Positions 34,424-43,246 of a stretch of DNA of 64,000 nucleotides are shown piece after piece; position 1 is the stretch's first letter, and each line of letters starts with the position of its first letter. This stretch comes from Arcticibacter sp045629565 (GTDB lineage Bacteria; Bacteroidota; Bacteroidia; Sphingobacteriales; Sphingobacteriaceae). Location of the stretch: the NCBI RefSeq assembly GCF_045629565.1, contig NZ_JAZQRL010000100.1:124001-188000 (forward strand). The letters run 5' to 3'. The position numbers and the translations under genes were made by a program. The notes under the pieces are model-generated. The model searched no databases. It saw nothing but the letters and a program-made list of their open reading frames with translations, and had not been told where the DNA came from.

Positions 34424-36007
34424 ATGAAACCATATTACTATTTAATAGCAGGCGCCTTTCTGATTTTCGGACTAAGCTCATGCCAGAAAATTATCGACGT
34501 TGAGCCTATATCAAATGAAGGCGTTGATAATTTTTATCGCAACTATAACGAAGTAAATGCAGCACTGACGGGAGCGTATAACGGACTTCAGGCTCCTTTG
34601 CTCAATGAGTGGAGGATGACTGATCTGCGTACCGATAATGTTAAAGTAAACGTGATCAACAGTTCATCATCAGAAAATGTACTACTTCTCCATATGGATA
34701 CTTATGAGCTCAATTCTACTCATGCACATGTGTACAACTATTGGATAAGCGTATATAAGAATATCCGCAGCATTAATTATGTGTTGGAGAATCTGGGTGT
34801 AAGCTATGCAAAGGGTCAGCTTGAGTTCGGAGAAAGAGTCGCAAGCATGACTGAAGAGCAGAGAGACCAACTATCAGGTGAAGCTCTATTCTTAAGGGCA
34901 TACCACTATTTTAACTTGGTTAGGCTATATGGAGGTGTGTTTCTGATCACTGACCCCGTTGATCCAAAGATTGCTAAGCAAGTTAATCGTTCTTCAGTTC
35001 AGGATTGCTACGCACTCATCATTGCTGACCTAAAGGCTGCGGAAAGCCGCCTTCCCAGGATCAAATATGAACAAATAAGTAATGCCAATCAGGGAAGGGC
35101 GACAACTTGGGCTGCGAAAGGGTTACTTGCAAAAGTTTTTTTGACGCTTGGCAGAAATGGTGAAGCGTTGCCACTATTGGATGATATTATTCAAAACAGT
35201 GGCTATGGGTTGGAAAATTCTTACGCCAGTGTATTTTCAATCAACAATGAAATGAATAAAGAGATCCTATTTTCGGTGCGCTATAAGTCTGGTGGACTAG
35301 GTTTAGGAAATTATATGGCGAACTATTTTGCACCCTTGAACAGTGGGAATGCGGTAGTTAATGGTGATGGAATGGGACATAACTATCCTACTACCAGCCT
35401 GTCCCAGGCCTACAGAACATCCGCGCCGGGGGCTGTCGATCAGCGTAAAGCAGTAAATATAGGCGCCTATAACGCTTTATTGTATTCCAAAAAGTTTATT
35501 TCTGCGGTATTGATAGAAAACGATGCTGAGAATGACTTTCCCGTACTGCGGTATGCCGACATTCTGTTAATGAAAGCCGAAGCTTTAGGCTTCGACGGAC
35601 CGGATGGTTTGGCGATGAGCTTAATTAATCAGGTAAGGCAGCGCGCAGGAGGAATTCCCTATTCTTCGGGCGATTTCAATACAGGTTTATATCTGTATCC
35701 GACATCAGGAGCAGATACGCACGCTATTACGAGTTCTGAAGCTTTTCTCAATGCCTTGCTCGAAGAGCGACGTCTAGAACTGGCTTTCGAAAACCAACGG
35801 TTCTTTGATCTGGTCAGGACCGGAAAGGCAATTGAGGTCATTCGGAATTATTATGCTGAGGAATTTGAATCTCACTATAAGCGTTATACGCTTACTCTAG
35901 AGGAACTACAAGCTAAAGCAACGCCTGAACGCCTTCTGCTACCTATACCTCAGAGAGAGATAGACACCAATGAGGAAATTTTAATCATTCAGAATCAGGG
36001 TTACTAA
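34424..36007 (+). CDS. susD: SusD/RagB family surface glycan-binding lipoprotein
   Basis: 527 residues from the ATG giving 'MKPYYYLIAGAFLIFGLSSC', a lipoprotein signal (Cys20); the frame also has an ATG at 34385 directly after the susC stop. Typical SusD sequence: 'DNFYRNYNEVNAALTGAYNGL', 'LSGEALFLRAYHYFNLVRLYGGV', 'ATTWAAKGLLAKVFLTLG', 'LRYADILLMKAEAL' and 'ALLEERRLELAFENQRFFDLVRTG'. Forms the lid on the SusC barrel and binds the polysaccharide. Alginate specificity is inferred from the lyases in the same operon. Confidence 0.96.
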   Translation: MKPYYYLIAGAFLIFGLSSCQKIIDVEPISNEGVDNFYRNYNEVNAALTGAYNGLQAPLLNEWRMTDLRTDNVKVNVINSSSSENVLLLHMDTYELNSTHAHVYNYWISVYKNIRSINYVLENLGVSYAKGQLEFGERVASMTEEQRDQLSGEALFLRAYHYFNLVRLYGGVFLITDPVDPKIAKQVNRSSVQDCYALIIADLKAAESRLPRIKYEQISNANQGRATTWAAKGLLAKVFLTLGRNGEALPLLDDIIQNSGYGLENSYASVFSINNEMNKEILFSVRYKSGGLGLGNYMANYFAPLNSGNAVVNGDGMGHNYPTTSLSQAYRTSAPGAVDQRKAVNIGAYNALLYSKKFISAVLIENDAENDFPVLRYADILLMKAEALGFDGPDGLAMSLINQVRQRAGGIPYSSGDFNTGLYLYPTSGADTHAITSSEAFLNALLEERRLELAFENQRFFDLVRTGKAIEVIRNYYAEEFESHYKRYTLTLEELQAKATPERLLLPIPQREIDTNEEILIIQNQGY

Positions 36008-36024
36008 CCGTTAGAAAGATCAGT

Positions 36025-37314
36025 ATGACTAACTTAATTAAAAAAATCGCAGGTATGGTTCTGCTCGTGTTATTCATAATGTCTTCCTGTAAGGAAGACG
36101 ATGAAACGCGATTGGATGATGCTATTACGGCAAAGGACTTCGTTTATAATCTTGCAACTAAGAAGATGAGTCCGGATAATGAACTGAACGGATCAATTCA
36201 ATCTCAAGCGGGTATAAAACTTGTTTACTACTACCTTTTGCGCCACAACGCGAGTCCTGTGCTTGTTCACACGGACGAGCCGGTTGCAGAAAAGCAATAT
36301 GACTATGATTTCAAGGTGCCAAATTCTGCATTTTCAGATCAGGATATGGCAATGGTGAAAGGAGTTAAAATAATGATCAGACACCTGGATAATAGCTCAT
36401 CTGAGGGCTTGGTTAACGTTGTGCCTTTTACTCCTGCCAGACCAGCCATGTCAGGCTTTCCAGAAACCCTTACACCGGAGATGGACGGAACAGCAAACCC
36501 GATATCCGGAACTATTATCGCGGAAAGCGGCATTGAAAAAATCGATGTGTACGACGACAGGACAGCGCTTGGTAATTTCGAATTGTTGGAAAGTATCACA
36601 GGATTGGACGGCGTCGGTGAGTACAGGCTGGATTATTCCTACGTTTTTGCCAAGCGTGCCAATCAAGTAAAAATTGTCGTTACTGATGGCGTAGGAGTTA
36701 CAGCTGAAAGCATTGTAAATTTGAACGTGGTTTACCCCACAATCACATACAGTGACGTCTTTATGACGGCCCATTCGACTGGAACGAATACTATCTTCAT
36801 CTCAGAGAGTGGTACGACTCTTGGTAACTGCAGCTTGAATGCCAGCGAGTCGAATATGGCGTTTCTGTACTATGGGACGGGAACAGGACCGTCGTTTTAT
36901 AGTCCTACAAATACGACGAATGTGGCGAAGAATTTTAAGTGCGATGGGGTGAGCTGGGAGATTTCTAACCCGGCTGCATTAAAGGCCACTCGGTTCAGGG
37001 TTCTGGTGAAAGGTTCATCTGGGGATGTTGATGAAGTGTACAGTCTGGTTGAAAATAATGGAATAGACATTCTTGACGACAGTTTCTTTGCAGATAGGAA
37101 TATAGCGGCCCCTACGGGAAGCTCAGCCAGATTCGACGCTGCATCAGCTGCTAGTGCTACCATATTTAACCTAACTAATGCAAATCTGATCTATGTGAGG
37201 ATACCTGATGCAGCAGGGTCTACAACATATAAAAACGCCTTAATCAAGGTAAAAGAAGCTAGTTCAACGACAGGTACGTCAACCATCAAATTTGACATCA
37301 TCGTTCAGAAGTGA
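36025..37314 (+). CDS. SusE-position surface lipoprotein, probable alginate-binding
   Basis: 429 residues with a lipoprotein signal ending MSSC (Cys22) and an acidic stretch (KEDDET) just after, consistent with a surface export signal of Bacteroidota lipoproteins. The mature part seems built of Ig-like strands at ~110-225 ('GTIIAESGIEKIDVYDDRTALG', 'VKIVVTDGVGVTAESIVNLNV') and a C-terminal domain from ~235 with 'FRVLVKGSSGDVDEVYSLVENNGIDILDDSFF'. No recognised family. Being third after susC and susD, it likely binds alginate at the cell surface, as SusE/F-type proteins do. Confidence 0.75.
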   Translation: MTNLIKKIAGMVLLVLFIMSSCKEDDETRLDDAITAKDFVYNLATKKMSPDNELNGSIQSQAGIKLVYYYLLRHNASPVLVHTDEPVAEKQYDYDFKVPNSAFSDQDMAMVKGVKIMIRHLDNSSSEGLVNVVPFTPARPAMSGFPETLTPEMDGTANPISGTIIAESGIEKIDVYDDRTALGNFELLESITGLDGVGEYRLDYSYVFAKRANQVKIVVTDGVGVTAESIVNLNVVYPTITYSDVFMTAHSTGTNTIFISESGTTLGNCSLNASESNMAFLYYGTGTGPSFYSPTNTTNVAKNFKCDGVSWEISNPAALKATRFRVLVKGSSGDVDEVYSLVENNGIDILDDSFFADRNIAAPTGSSARFDAASAASATIFNLTNANLIYVRIPDAAGSTTYKNALIKVKEASSTTGTSTIKFDIIVQK

Positions 37315-37325
37315 TTTCGTGTCAT

Positions 37326-37356
37326 AAGAAGGAGAGTAACGCACTCTTCTTCTTTT
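37326..37356 (+). terminator. Intrinsic terminator/attenuator inside the alginate operon
   Basis: AAGAAGGAGAGT and ACTCTTCTTCTT form a 12-base stem (one G-U) with a 5-base loop (AACGC), directly followed by T residues. It lies in the 55 bases between the SusE-position gene and the PL6 gene, so it may reduce transcription into the lyase genes relative to susCD. Confidence 0.6.
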
Positions 37357-37369
37357 AAATAAAGAAAAG

Positions 37370-39697
37370 ATGAGATTAATAATAGTTCTGATATATTCGC
37401 TTTTTACACAAATTGTCAGTGCCGAGACAATAGTGGTCAACAATGCAGATGAACTCAATGCGAGAATTACTAAAGCTATGCCTGGTGATATCATTCTTCT
37501 GGCAAGTGGTGAATGGAAGGACTCTAAGATCGTGCTTGAAGGTCGCGGCACAGCAAAGAAATCTATAATTGTTACAGCCCAGAAGGCTGGCTCGGTTATA
37601 CTTTCAGGAAACTCCTCCTTGCACCTGTCAGGGGAGTTTATCACAGTTAAAGATCTTCACTTTAAAAATGGGTTTGCAAACGGTAGCGAGGTCATTGCGT
37701 TTCGCACTTCTACTAAAAAACTGGCCAGCAATTGTCGGATAACGGGTGTTGTCATTGAAAATTTCAGTAAGCCCGATCGTTTAAGTAACGATAATTGGGT
37801 AGTCTTATGGGGTAAAAATAATAGAGTAGATCATTGCACATTTATAAACAAGCTTAATATTGGACCAACGCTGATTGTTGAGCTTACTGACGAAAGAAGT
37901 CAGGAGAACTACCATTCTATTGATAGTAACTATTTTAAGGGAAGGCAGCGGCTGGGATCCAATGGCGGAGAATCCATAAGGATAGGAGTCTCTAAAAACT
38001 CATTGAGTGCCTCCAGAACATCCATAAAGTTTAATGTCTTCGAAAAGTGTAACGGTGAGGTTGAGGTTGTATCGGTGAAATCGGGCGACAACCATATTGC
38101 TTTTAATACATTTATAGAATGCGAAGGTGGCTTGGTCTTACGTCATGGCAACAACAATACCGTCGAAGGTAACTTATTCCTGGGAAACAATAAACCGTTC
38201 ACCGCTGGAGTCCGGGTTATCAATGCAAATCAAAAAGTATATAACAATGTTTTTAAAGACCTTAAGGGGGAGGACTTCAGATCCGCTCTTGCCGTCATGA
38301 ACGGTGTGCCAAATTCCCTGATCAACCGTTATCATCAGGTTAAGAATGCCGATATCCACCACAATACCTTTATTAATTGCAGTAATATTGAATTTGGGGT
38401 AGGGAAAGATGCAGAACGAACCGATCCACCAATAGATGTAAGCTTTAGAAATAACCTTTTGGTCGATATACAAGATCCAGTCTTTATAAACAAAAATGGT
38501 TATGGCGTAACTTTCTCCTACAATATTATTTTTAATAGCCCGATTTTCTCAAATGTTCCGAAAGGCTTCTCCCCGGGCAAAACCAGCCTGAAACAAGTTA
38601 GGGGAGTATTGCTTCCAAAAGCGGTGTCAGGAATCGGAGCAAATATTGATAAACTACCTCTGATAAGCCCACTGCACACTGGTGCTTCCTGGCTTACATC
38701 CCCCGGCTCTTCCCATATTCGCAAAAATACGAGAACCTTCTTATCTCGAAAAGACGCAGCTAGTTTCCAGAAGTTGCTCGATGAGGCGATAGATGGAGAT
38801 AGTATTGTACTTACCGAAACAGGCGATTATAATGTCGAAAGTGAACTAAAAATTAATCGTAAAGTAACTATTGTTGGCTGGGGTTCGCGGGAGAAGAAAC
38901 CGGTATTGGTAAATCGGACGAGTTTCCCATTGCCATCTTTTTTTTGCTTGGAGAACGGAGGCGAACTCTTAATCCGTGATGTAGAATTCAATGGCTCGAT
39001 TGACGGCTATGCCGATGTTAAGGCTGGAATACGCTCAACTAGCGGCCCCATGAACCGGCCCTATAAGCTCACTATTGATGGGTGCAAATTCTATAATTTC
39101 AATGAGAGCACATTTAGTGCATTCAAAGCGAGCAAAGGAACGTATGCAGATGAACTGATTGTAAGAAATTGCTTATTTAGGAACATCTCCGGCAACGCGA
39201 TAGATCTTTCCGCTGAAAAAGATGATAAAGGAAGATATAATGCAGAATACGTCACAATTGAAAATTGCTTGTTCACAAACGTGTTGGGTTCTGCGTTGAA
39301 CCTCTATAGAGGAGGAAATGATGAGAGTACCACTGGTCCGTTTTTAAAAATTGACCATTGTACGTTTCATGAAGTAGACAATAGGGAGCAGGGATTTGTG
39401 CTCCGTTTGCCGGGGGTTCAGAAAGCCAGTATCACTAATTGTATTTTCAGCTTGAGCGGTCAGGGGGGAAGATCGATATATTTCCAGGAATACAAACGAG
39501 ATAAATTAGTAGTTGACCATTGTAATTTTTTTAAGTCCGGTAAAGTCGAGTCTTTCCAAAACAGTGTAATGGGGATTAATATTTTCTCAGAAGATCCTAA
39601 TTTCTTGAATCCCGCCGGCGGAATCTTTAGACTTGCTTCAAGCTCTGTTCTACAGAATAAGTCAAGCTCCGCAGGGCCTCTTGGCTCAAACCTATAA
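37370..39697 (+). CDS. PL6 alginate lyase, two-domain
   Basis: 775 residues with a signal peptide (about residues 1-17, ending 'VSAET'). The N-terminal ~420 residues are a chondroitinase-B-like right-handed beta-helix: 'GDIILLASGEWKDSKI', 'NYHSIDSNYFKGRQRLGSNGGESIRIG', 'EVVSVKSGDNHIAFN' with Lys237 as candidate base and 'GGLVLRHGNNNTVEGN' with Arg258 as candidate acid, the same 21-residue spacing as Lys220/Arg241 of AlyGC. A second beta-helix domain follows (~460-775), as in two-domain PL6 enzymes. Cuts alginate, often with poly-G or poly-MG preference. Lies between the surface lipoprotein and PL7 genes. Confidence 0.93.
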   Translation: MRLIIVLIYSLFTQIVSAETIVVNNADELNARITKAMPGDIILLASGEWKDSKIVLEGRGTAKKSIIVTAQKAGSVILSGNSSLHLSGEFITVKDLHFKNGFANGSEVIAFRTSTKKLASNCRITGVVIENFSKPDRLSNDNWVVLWGKNNRVDHCTFINKLNIGPTLIVELTDERSQENYHSIDSNYFKGRQRLGSNGGESIRIGVSKNSLSASRTSIKFNVFEKCNGEVEVVSVKSGDNHIAFNTFIECEGGLVLRHGNNNTVEGNLFLGNNKPFTAGVRVINANQKVYNNVFKDLKGEDFRSALAVMNGVPNSLINRYHQVKNADIHHNTFINCSNIEFGVGKDAERTDPPIDVSFRNNLLVDIQDPVFINKNGYGVTFSYNIIFNSPIFSNVPKGFSPGKTSLKQVRGVLLPKAVSGIGANIDKLPLISPLHTGASWLTSPGSSHIRKNTRTFLSRKDAASFQKLLDEAIDGDSIVLTETGDYNVESELKINRKVTIVGWGSREKKPVLVNRTSFPLPSFFCLENGGELLIRDVEFNGSIDGYADVKAGIRSTSGPMNRPYKLTIDGCKFYNFNESTFSAFKASKGTYADELIVRNCLFRNISGNAIDLSAEKDDKGRYNAEYVTIENCLFTNVLGSALNLYRGGNDESTTGPFLKIDHCTFHEVDNREQGFVLRLPGVQKASITNCIFSLSGQGGRSIYFQEYKRDKLVVDHCNFFKSGKVESFQNSVMGINIFSEDPNFLNPAGGIFRLASSSVLQNKSSSAGPLGSNL

Positions 39698-39729
39698 ACA
39701 GCTGATGCTGATCATCTCAAAACTATATT

Positions 39730-40524
39730 ATGATAAAATCTCGCTTTATGCTCGGTCTCTTTCTTTGTCCGCTTATTGCCTTAAGCTGTTCCAAGGCCGG
39801 GCGTCCCGACCTCGTTGCAACAGATAAGCCTGCAGATTCCTTACCAATTATTCAATACCCGTCTAATGTATTACAGCTAAAAAATTGGAAACTTACTTTA
39901 CCCGTTGACACCGAACATAACGGCAGTCCCGACGAAATTAAACAGCCTGAGCTCGAGTCGTACTCCAGCCAGTACTTTTATCTCAACCCCGCTAAAGATG
40001 CGGTTGTCTTTAAAGCTTTTACCGGCGGGGAGACAACAAAAGGATCAAACTATCCGCGAACCGAACTTAGAGAGATGTCAGCAGATGGCAAGCAGCCGGC
40101 CAGTTGGTCCTCCGTCTCCGGCCGGCATATACTTTATATTGACCAGAAAGTAACTCACCTTCCTGATGTAAGAAAACATATTGTGATAGGGCAAATTCAC
40201 GATGCCAGTAGATACACAATATTCTTTCGTTTGGAAGATTCGAAGCTTATAATATCAGTAAATAAAGGCGAGAGGATTATCCTTGACGCAAATTATGTAT
40301 TGGGAACGCGCTTTAACGTCATGTTCGATGTCGCTAATGGGAAAACAAAATGTTTTTATAACGGGAATCTGGTGTACGTACACGAGGAGATATTTGAAGG
40401 GGCATACTTCAAAGCAGGAGCATACGTCCAGTCATCCTGTAAGGGCGATAAAAAAGTGGTGGGGGAACCCTGTGATTCCTACGGATCGGTGGAGATATTT
40501 GAGACTTGGGTTAAGCATGAATAG
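39730..40524 (+). CDS. PL7 alginate lyase, lipoprotein
   Basis: 264 residues with a lipoprotein signal ending ALSC (Cys20), so anchored in the outer membrane, probably surface-exposed. One PL7 jelly-roll: 'WKLTLPVD' at ~53, 'YPRTELREM' at 108-116 (R-T-E-L-R motif), 'GQIHD' at 154-158 (Q-I-H, guluronate-accepting type) and 'YFKAGAYVQ' at 226-234. Endolytic lyase giving oligomers for SusCD uptake. The Q-I-H form usually indicates preference for G-rich or heteropolymeric blocks. It follows the PL6 gene by 32 bases. Confidence 0.95.
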   Translation: MIKSRFMLGLFLCPLIALSCSKAGRPDLVATDKPADSLPIIQYPSNVLQLKNWKLTLPVDTEHNGSPDEIKQPELESYSSQYFYLNPAKDAVVFKAFTGGETTKGSNYPRTELREMSADGKQPASWSSVSGRHILYIDQKVTHLPDVRKHIVIGQIHDASRYTIFFRLEDSKLIISVNKGERIILDANYVLGTRFNVMFDVANGKTKCFYNGNLVYVHEEIFEGAYFKAGAYVQSSCKGDKKVVGEPCDSYGSVEIFETWVKHE

Positions 40525-40683
40525 GTACCCTATGCTGTCTTCCTGCAAAGCGTACTCAACAATTGATCTTTGACGTCAGCCCCTAAAACTTCACAAACGA
40601 TTGATTGGATCAAACTGGAATATGTATTTTAGTGACAAGGTTCATGCATATTAACAGTGTGCACCGGCACTAACCAACTATAA

Positions 40684-43200
40684 ATGAAGAAGCTCTTATT
40701 CATTAGTATTCTGATGCTATCCGTCTTCGTTTCCAAATCAAGGGGACAAGAAATCTATAAGCCACTCGACGCCTCCGATCCAATAACTTTTGGAGGAGAG
40801 TATATCGTTTACAAGGGGCAGAAGATCTTGCTTGGCCCTCATGCTTTCTTTATTGACGGACAGTTAACTTCCGCACAAGCGGCCAAGTATCCGTTCGTAT
40901 ATAACTCCATCAATGAAGCAGCTAAACATTTAACCGATGGAACGGAGAAATCGCCGATGACGCTTTACATTGCACCATATGTTTATTGGATTGACAATCC
41001 GGATGATCCCTCTGAGCGAGTTGGCAAGGAGGGAGAACCACCATATGGGTTGATTGTCAAATGTGAATGGCTGAGGTTTTACGGCCTCTCGCAAAAAGCA
41101 GAGAATATTGTGCTGGCGGCAAACCGGGGTCAAACGATAGGTGCTAAGGGTAATTTTACTCTTTTCAAGTTTATAGGTCAGGGAACAAGTTCCGAAAACA
41201 TCACGTTCGGTAACTACTGCAATATAGACCTTGAATTTCCGCTGAAGCGTGAACTAAACAGGAAGAAAAGAGCCTCGGCTATTGTTCAGGCACAGCTTAT
41301 ACACTGTAATGGTGACAAGATTGTCGCGCGTAATACGCATTTTGTTAGCAGACTTAATCTCTGTCCCTTCGTGGGGGGTAAGAGAATCCTTTTCGAAAGA
41401 TGTCATTTTGAGTCTACAGACGATGCTCTAAGCGGAACAGGAGTTTACCTCAATTGTACATTTGAGTTTTACAGCTCCATGCCATTTTATAGAACCACAG
41501 GTACAGGCGCGGTATTCCTCAATTCCGATATTTCATCATACACCGTTGGTGACCAGTATTTTACTAAAGCAGATAATGGTCAGCTGGCACTCATCGACAC
41601 CCGTTTCGTTTCGAAGACGTTATCATATATCGGATGGCAGGATGTTTCTCCACTCGAAATGCGTAATTACCAGTATAATGTTTCGCTGAATAGCAGCCCC
41701 GTGTTTGTCAGTAAAAAAAATCCCTCGTTTACAGTCGACCTTGCGAACAAGCGTCTTTTGGATGCGTATCGTTTTGAATATGAGGGTAAGGTGTTTTATA
41801 ATACATATAACCTTTTGAGCGGCGACGATGATTGGGACCCCATGAATATGAAAGAGTTGACTGTGAAGGCAGAGAAAGGACGGAAGGGGAAATATACGGG
41901 CGTGCCCATCAAGCTATTGATTTCACCGGCGAAAGCTGAAGCTGAAACGGGCAAGGATTCGCTGAAGCTGACAGCCACGATGTATAGGTTTGGAAATGTT
42001 GAAGTCAGCGGAGAAAGGGTAAAATGGACAGTTGGCGAAGGCGACAGGTCTTTGCTGAAGCTGATGTTAAATGAGGACGGTTCTGAGTGTACGTTGATTC
42101 CGACCAATCACACAGATGAAACGAGACGCATAATTGTAACCGCACGAACGGCTTCTGGCCTGGAAGCGGCTAGCATTATACAGGTTACGCCTGCACAACT
42201 GGACCCACCTGCGTTTATTTCATCTCCCCAACTGAAGTTAAATGCTAGCGGGATTCTTTCTGCCGAGTATAAAACAGACACAAAGTATAAAGATCAATCG
42301 GTTGTAACATGGTACCGGTGCACTGATGACAAAGGCAGTAATCCTATTGAAGTTGCCGTATCCCGATTTAATACACCTTTGAAGGAATATGTACTTACAT
42401 CCGGAGATATAGGTCATTATATTATGGCTTCCGTAGCACCCAGGCACCAGCGATCTCATTTAGGCGAAGGGATCAACGTTCTGACAAAAAAAGCTATCTC
42501 AAGCAAGGATATAAAAACTGACGCAAAGTTACTTGAAACCGATTTCAGGAACATGTCCACAAGAAACCAGCTCTTGATCAAGCCCGGTTTCTGGACGTTA
42601 AATAGCTTTCGATCGGATAACATAGACAAAACCAGAAGTGATAAGGATGCCTGGTATTATGGCGAGGGTAGCGGTGGATCTGCAGGGTACACAGGTCTCT
42701 TACAGAACCAGTTCGCCAGACTCTATTATACACCGACTGGGAAAGCGTTTGGTGATATGAAAATGACGCTGACTGTCGTACCCTTTAAAACCGCCGGTCA
42801 AGGTTTTAGTGTTGCCCCCCTATACATGGATTTTCTGATCAAGTTTGATGCACAAACGCTGACAGGATATGGTTTACGATTCATTCGGACAACCAAATAT
42901 CATGATGCCGTTGATTGCTATTTTGTAAGATACGAAAATGGAAAGGCAAGCCGTATCAGCGAGCCTGTTTCCACTTCGGCTTTTAGGCCGGTATGCGAGA
43001 TCACCCTGGAGGTAAAAGGAAACAGGCTTTTTGCACATGCCAAGGCTGAGGAAGGAAGTTCTTCTTCGCACGACGGCAATGTGGTCGCTGTGGCGAATAT
43101 TGATGCAGAGGTAATGCCCGGCACCTTCGGAGGTTTTGGAATGGAGTATGCTGGCGGAGCGACTGTGCTGATAAAAAATATAAAGGTTGAATGGGATTAA
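40684..43200 (+). CDS. Large exported beta-helix / Ig / jelly-roll protein, unassigned
   Basis: 838 residues with a signal peptide (to about residue 21, 'SRGQ'). Residues ~25-370 resemble a pectinesterase-like parallel beta-helix ('FVYNSINEAAKHLTDGTEKSPMTLYIAPYVYWI', 'LIHCNGDKIVARNTHFVSRLNLCPFVGGKRILFERCHFESTDDALSG'). Ig-like modules follow at ~400-510 and ~515-600, then a concanavalin/LamG-like jelly-roll at ~630-838 ('GGFGMEYAGGATVLIKNIKVEWD'). The canonical CE8 active-site residues cannot be assigned. Last gene of the alginate locus, after a 159-base gap. Could be an esterase, lyase or binding protein for modified alginate; function unknown. Confidence 0.75.
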   Translation: MKKLLFISILMLSVFVSKSRGQEIYKPLDASDPITFGGEYIVYKGQKILLGPHAFFIDGQLTSAQAAKYPFVYNSINEAAKHLTDGTEKSPMTLYIAPYVYWIDNPDDPSERVGKEGEPPYGLIVKCEWLRFYGLSQKAENIVLAANRGQTIGAKGNFTLFKFIGQGTSSENITFGNYCNIDLEFPLKRELNRKKRASAIVQAQLIHCNGDKIVARNTHFVSRLNLCPFVGGKRILFERCHFESTDDALSGTGVYLNCTFEFYSSMPFYRTTGTGAVFLNSDISSYTVGDQYFTKADNGQLALIDTRFVSKTLSYIGWQDVSPLEMRNYQYNVSLNSSPVFVSKKNPSFTVDLANKRLLDAYRFEYEGKVFYNTYNLLSGDDDWDPMNMKELTVKAEKGRKGKYTGVPIKLLISPAKAEAETGKDSLKLTATMYRFGNVEVSGERVKWTVGEGDRSLLKLMLNEDGSECTLIPTNHTDETRRIIVTARTASGLEAASIIQVTPAQLDPPAFISSPQLKLNASGILSAEYKTDTKYKDQSVVTWYRCTDDKGSNPIEVAVSRFNTPLKEYVLTSGDIGHYIMASVAPRHQRSHLGEGINVLTKKAISSKDIKTDAKLLETDFRNMSTRNQLLIKPGFWTLNSFRSDNIDKTRSDKDAWYYGEGSGGSAGYTGLLQNQFARLYYTPTGKAFGDMKMTLTVVPFKTAGQGFSVAPLYMDFLIKFDAQTLTGYGLRFIRTTKYHDAVDCYFVRYENGKASRISEPVSTSAFRPVCEITLEVKGNRLFAHAKAEEGSSSSHDGNVVAVANIDAEVMPGTFGGFGMEYAGGATVLIKNIKVEWD

Positions 43201-43246
43201 TGAAATAGATACTTATGAGTAAATTAGAGTAAAATCAGCCTACCGT

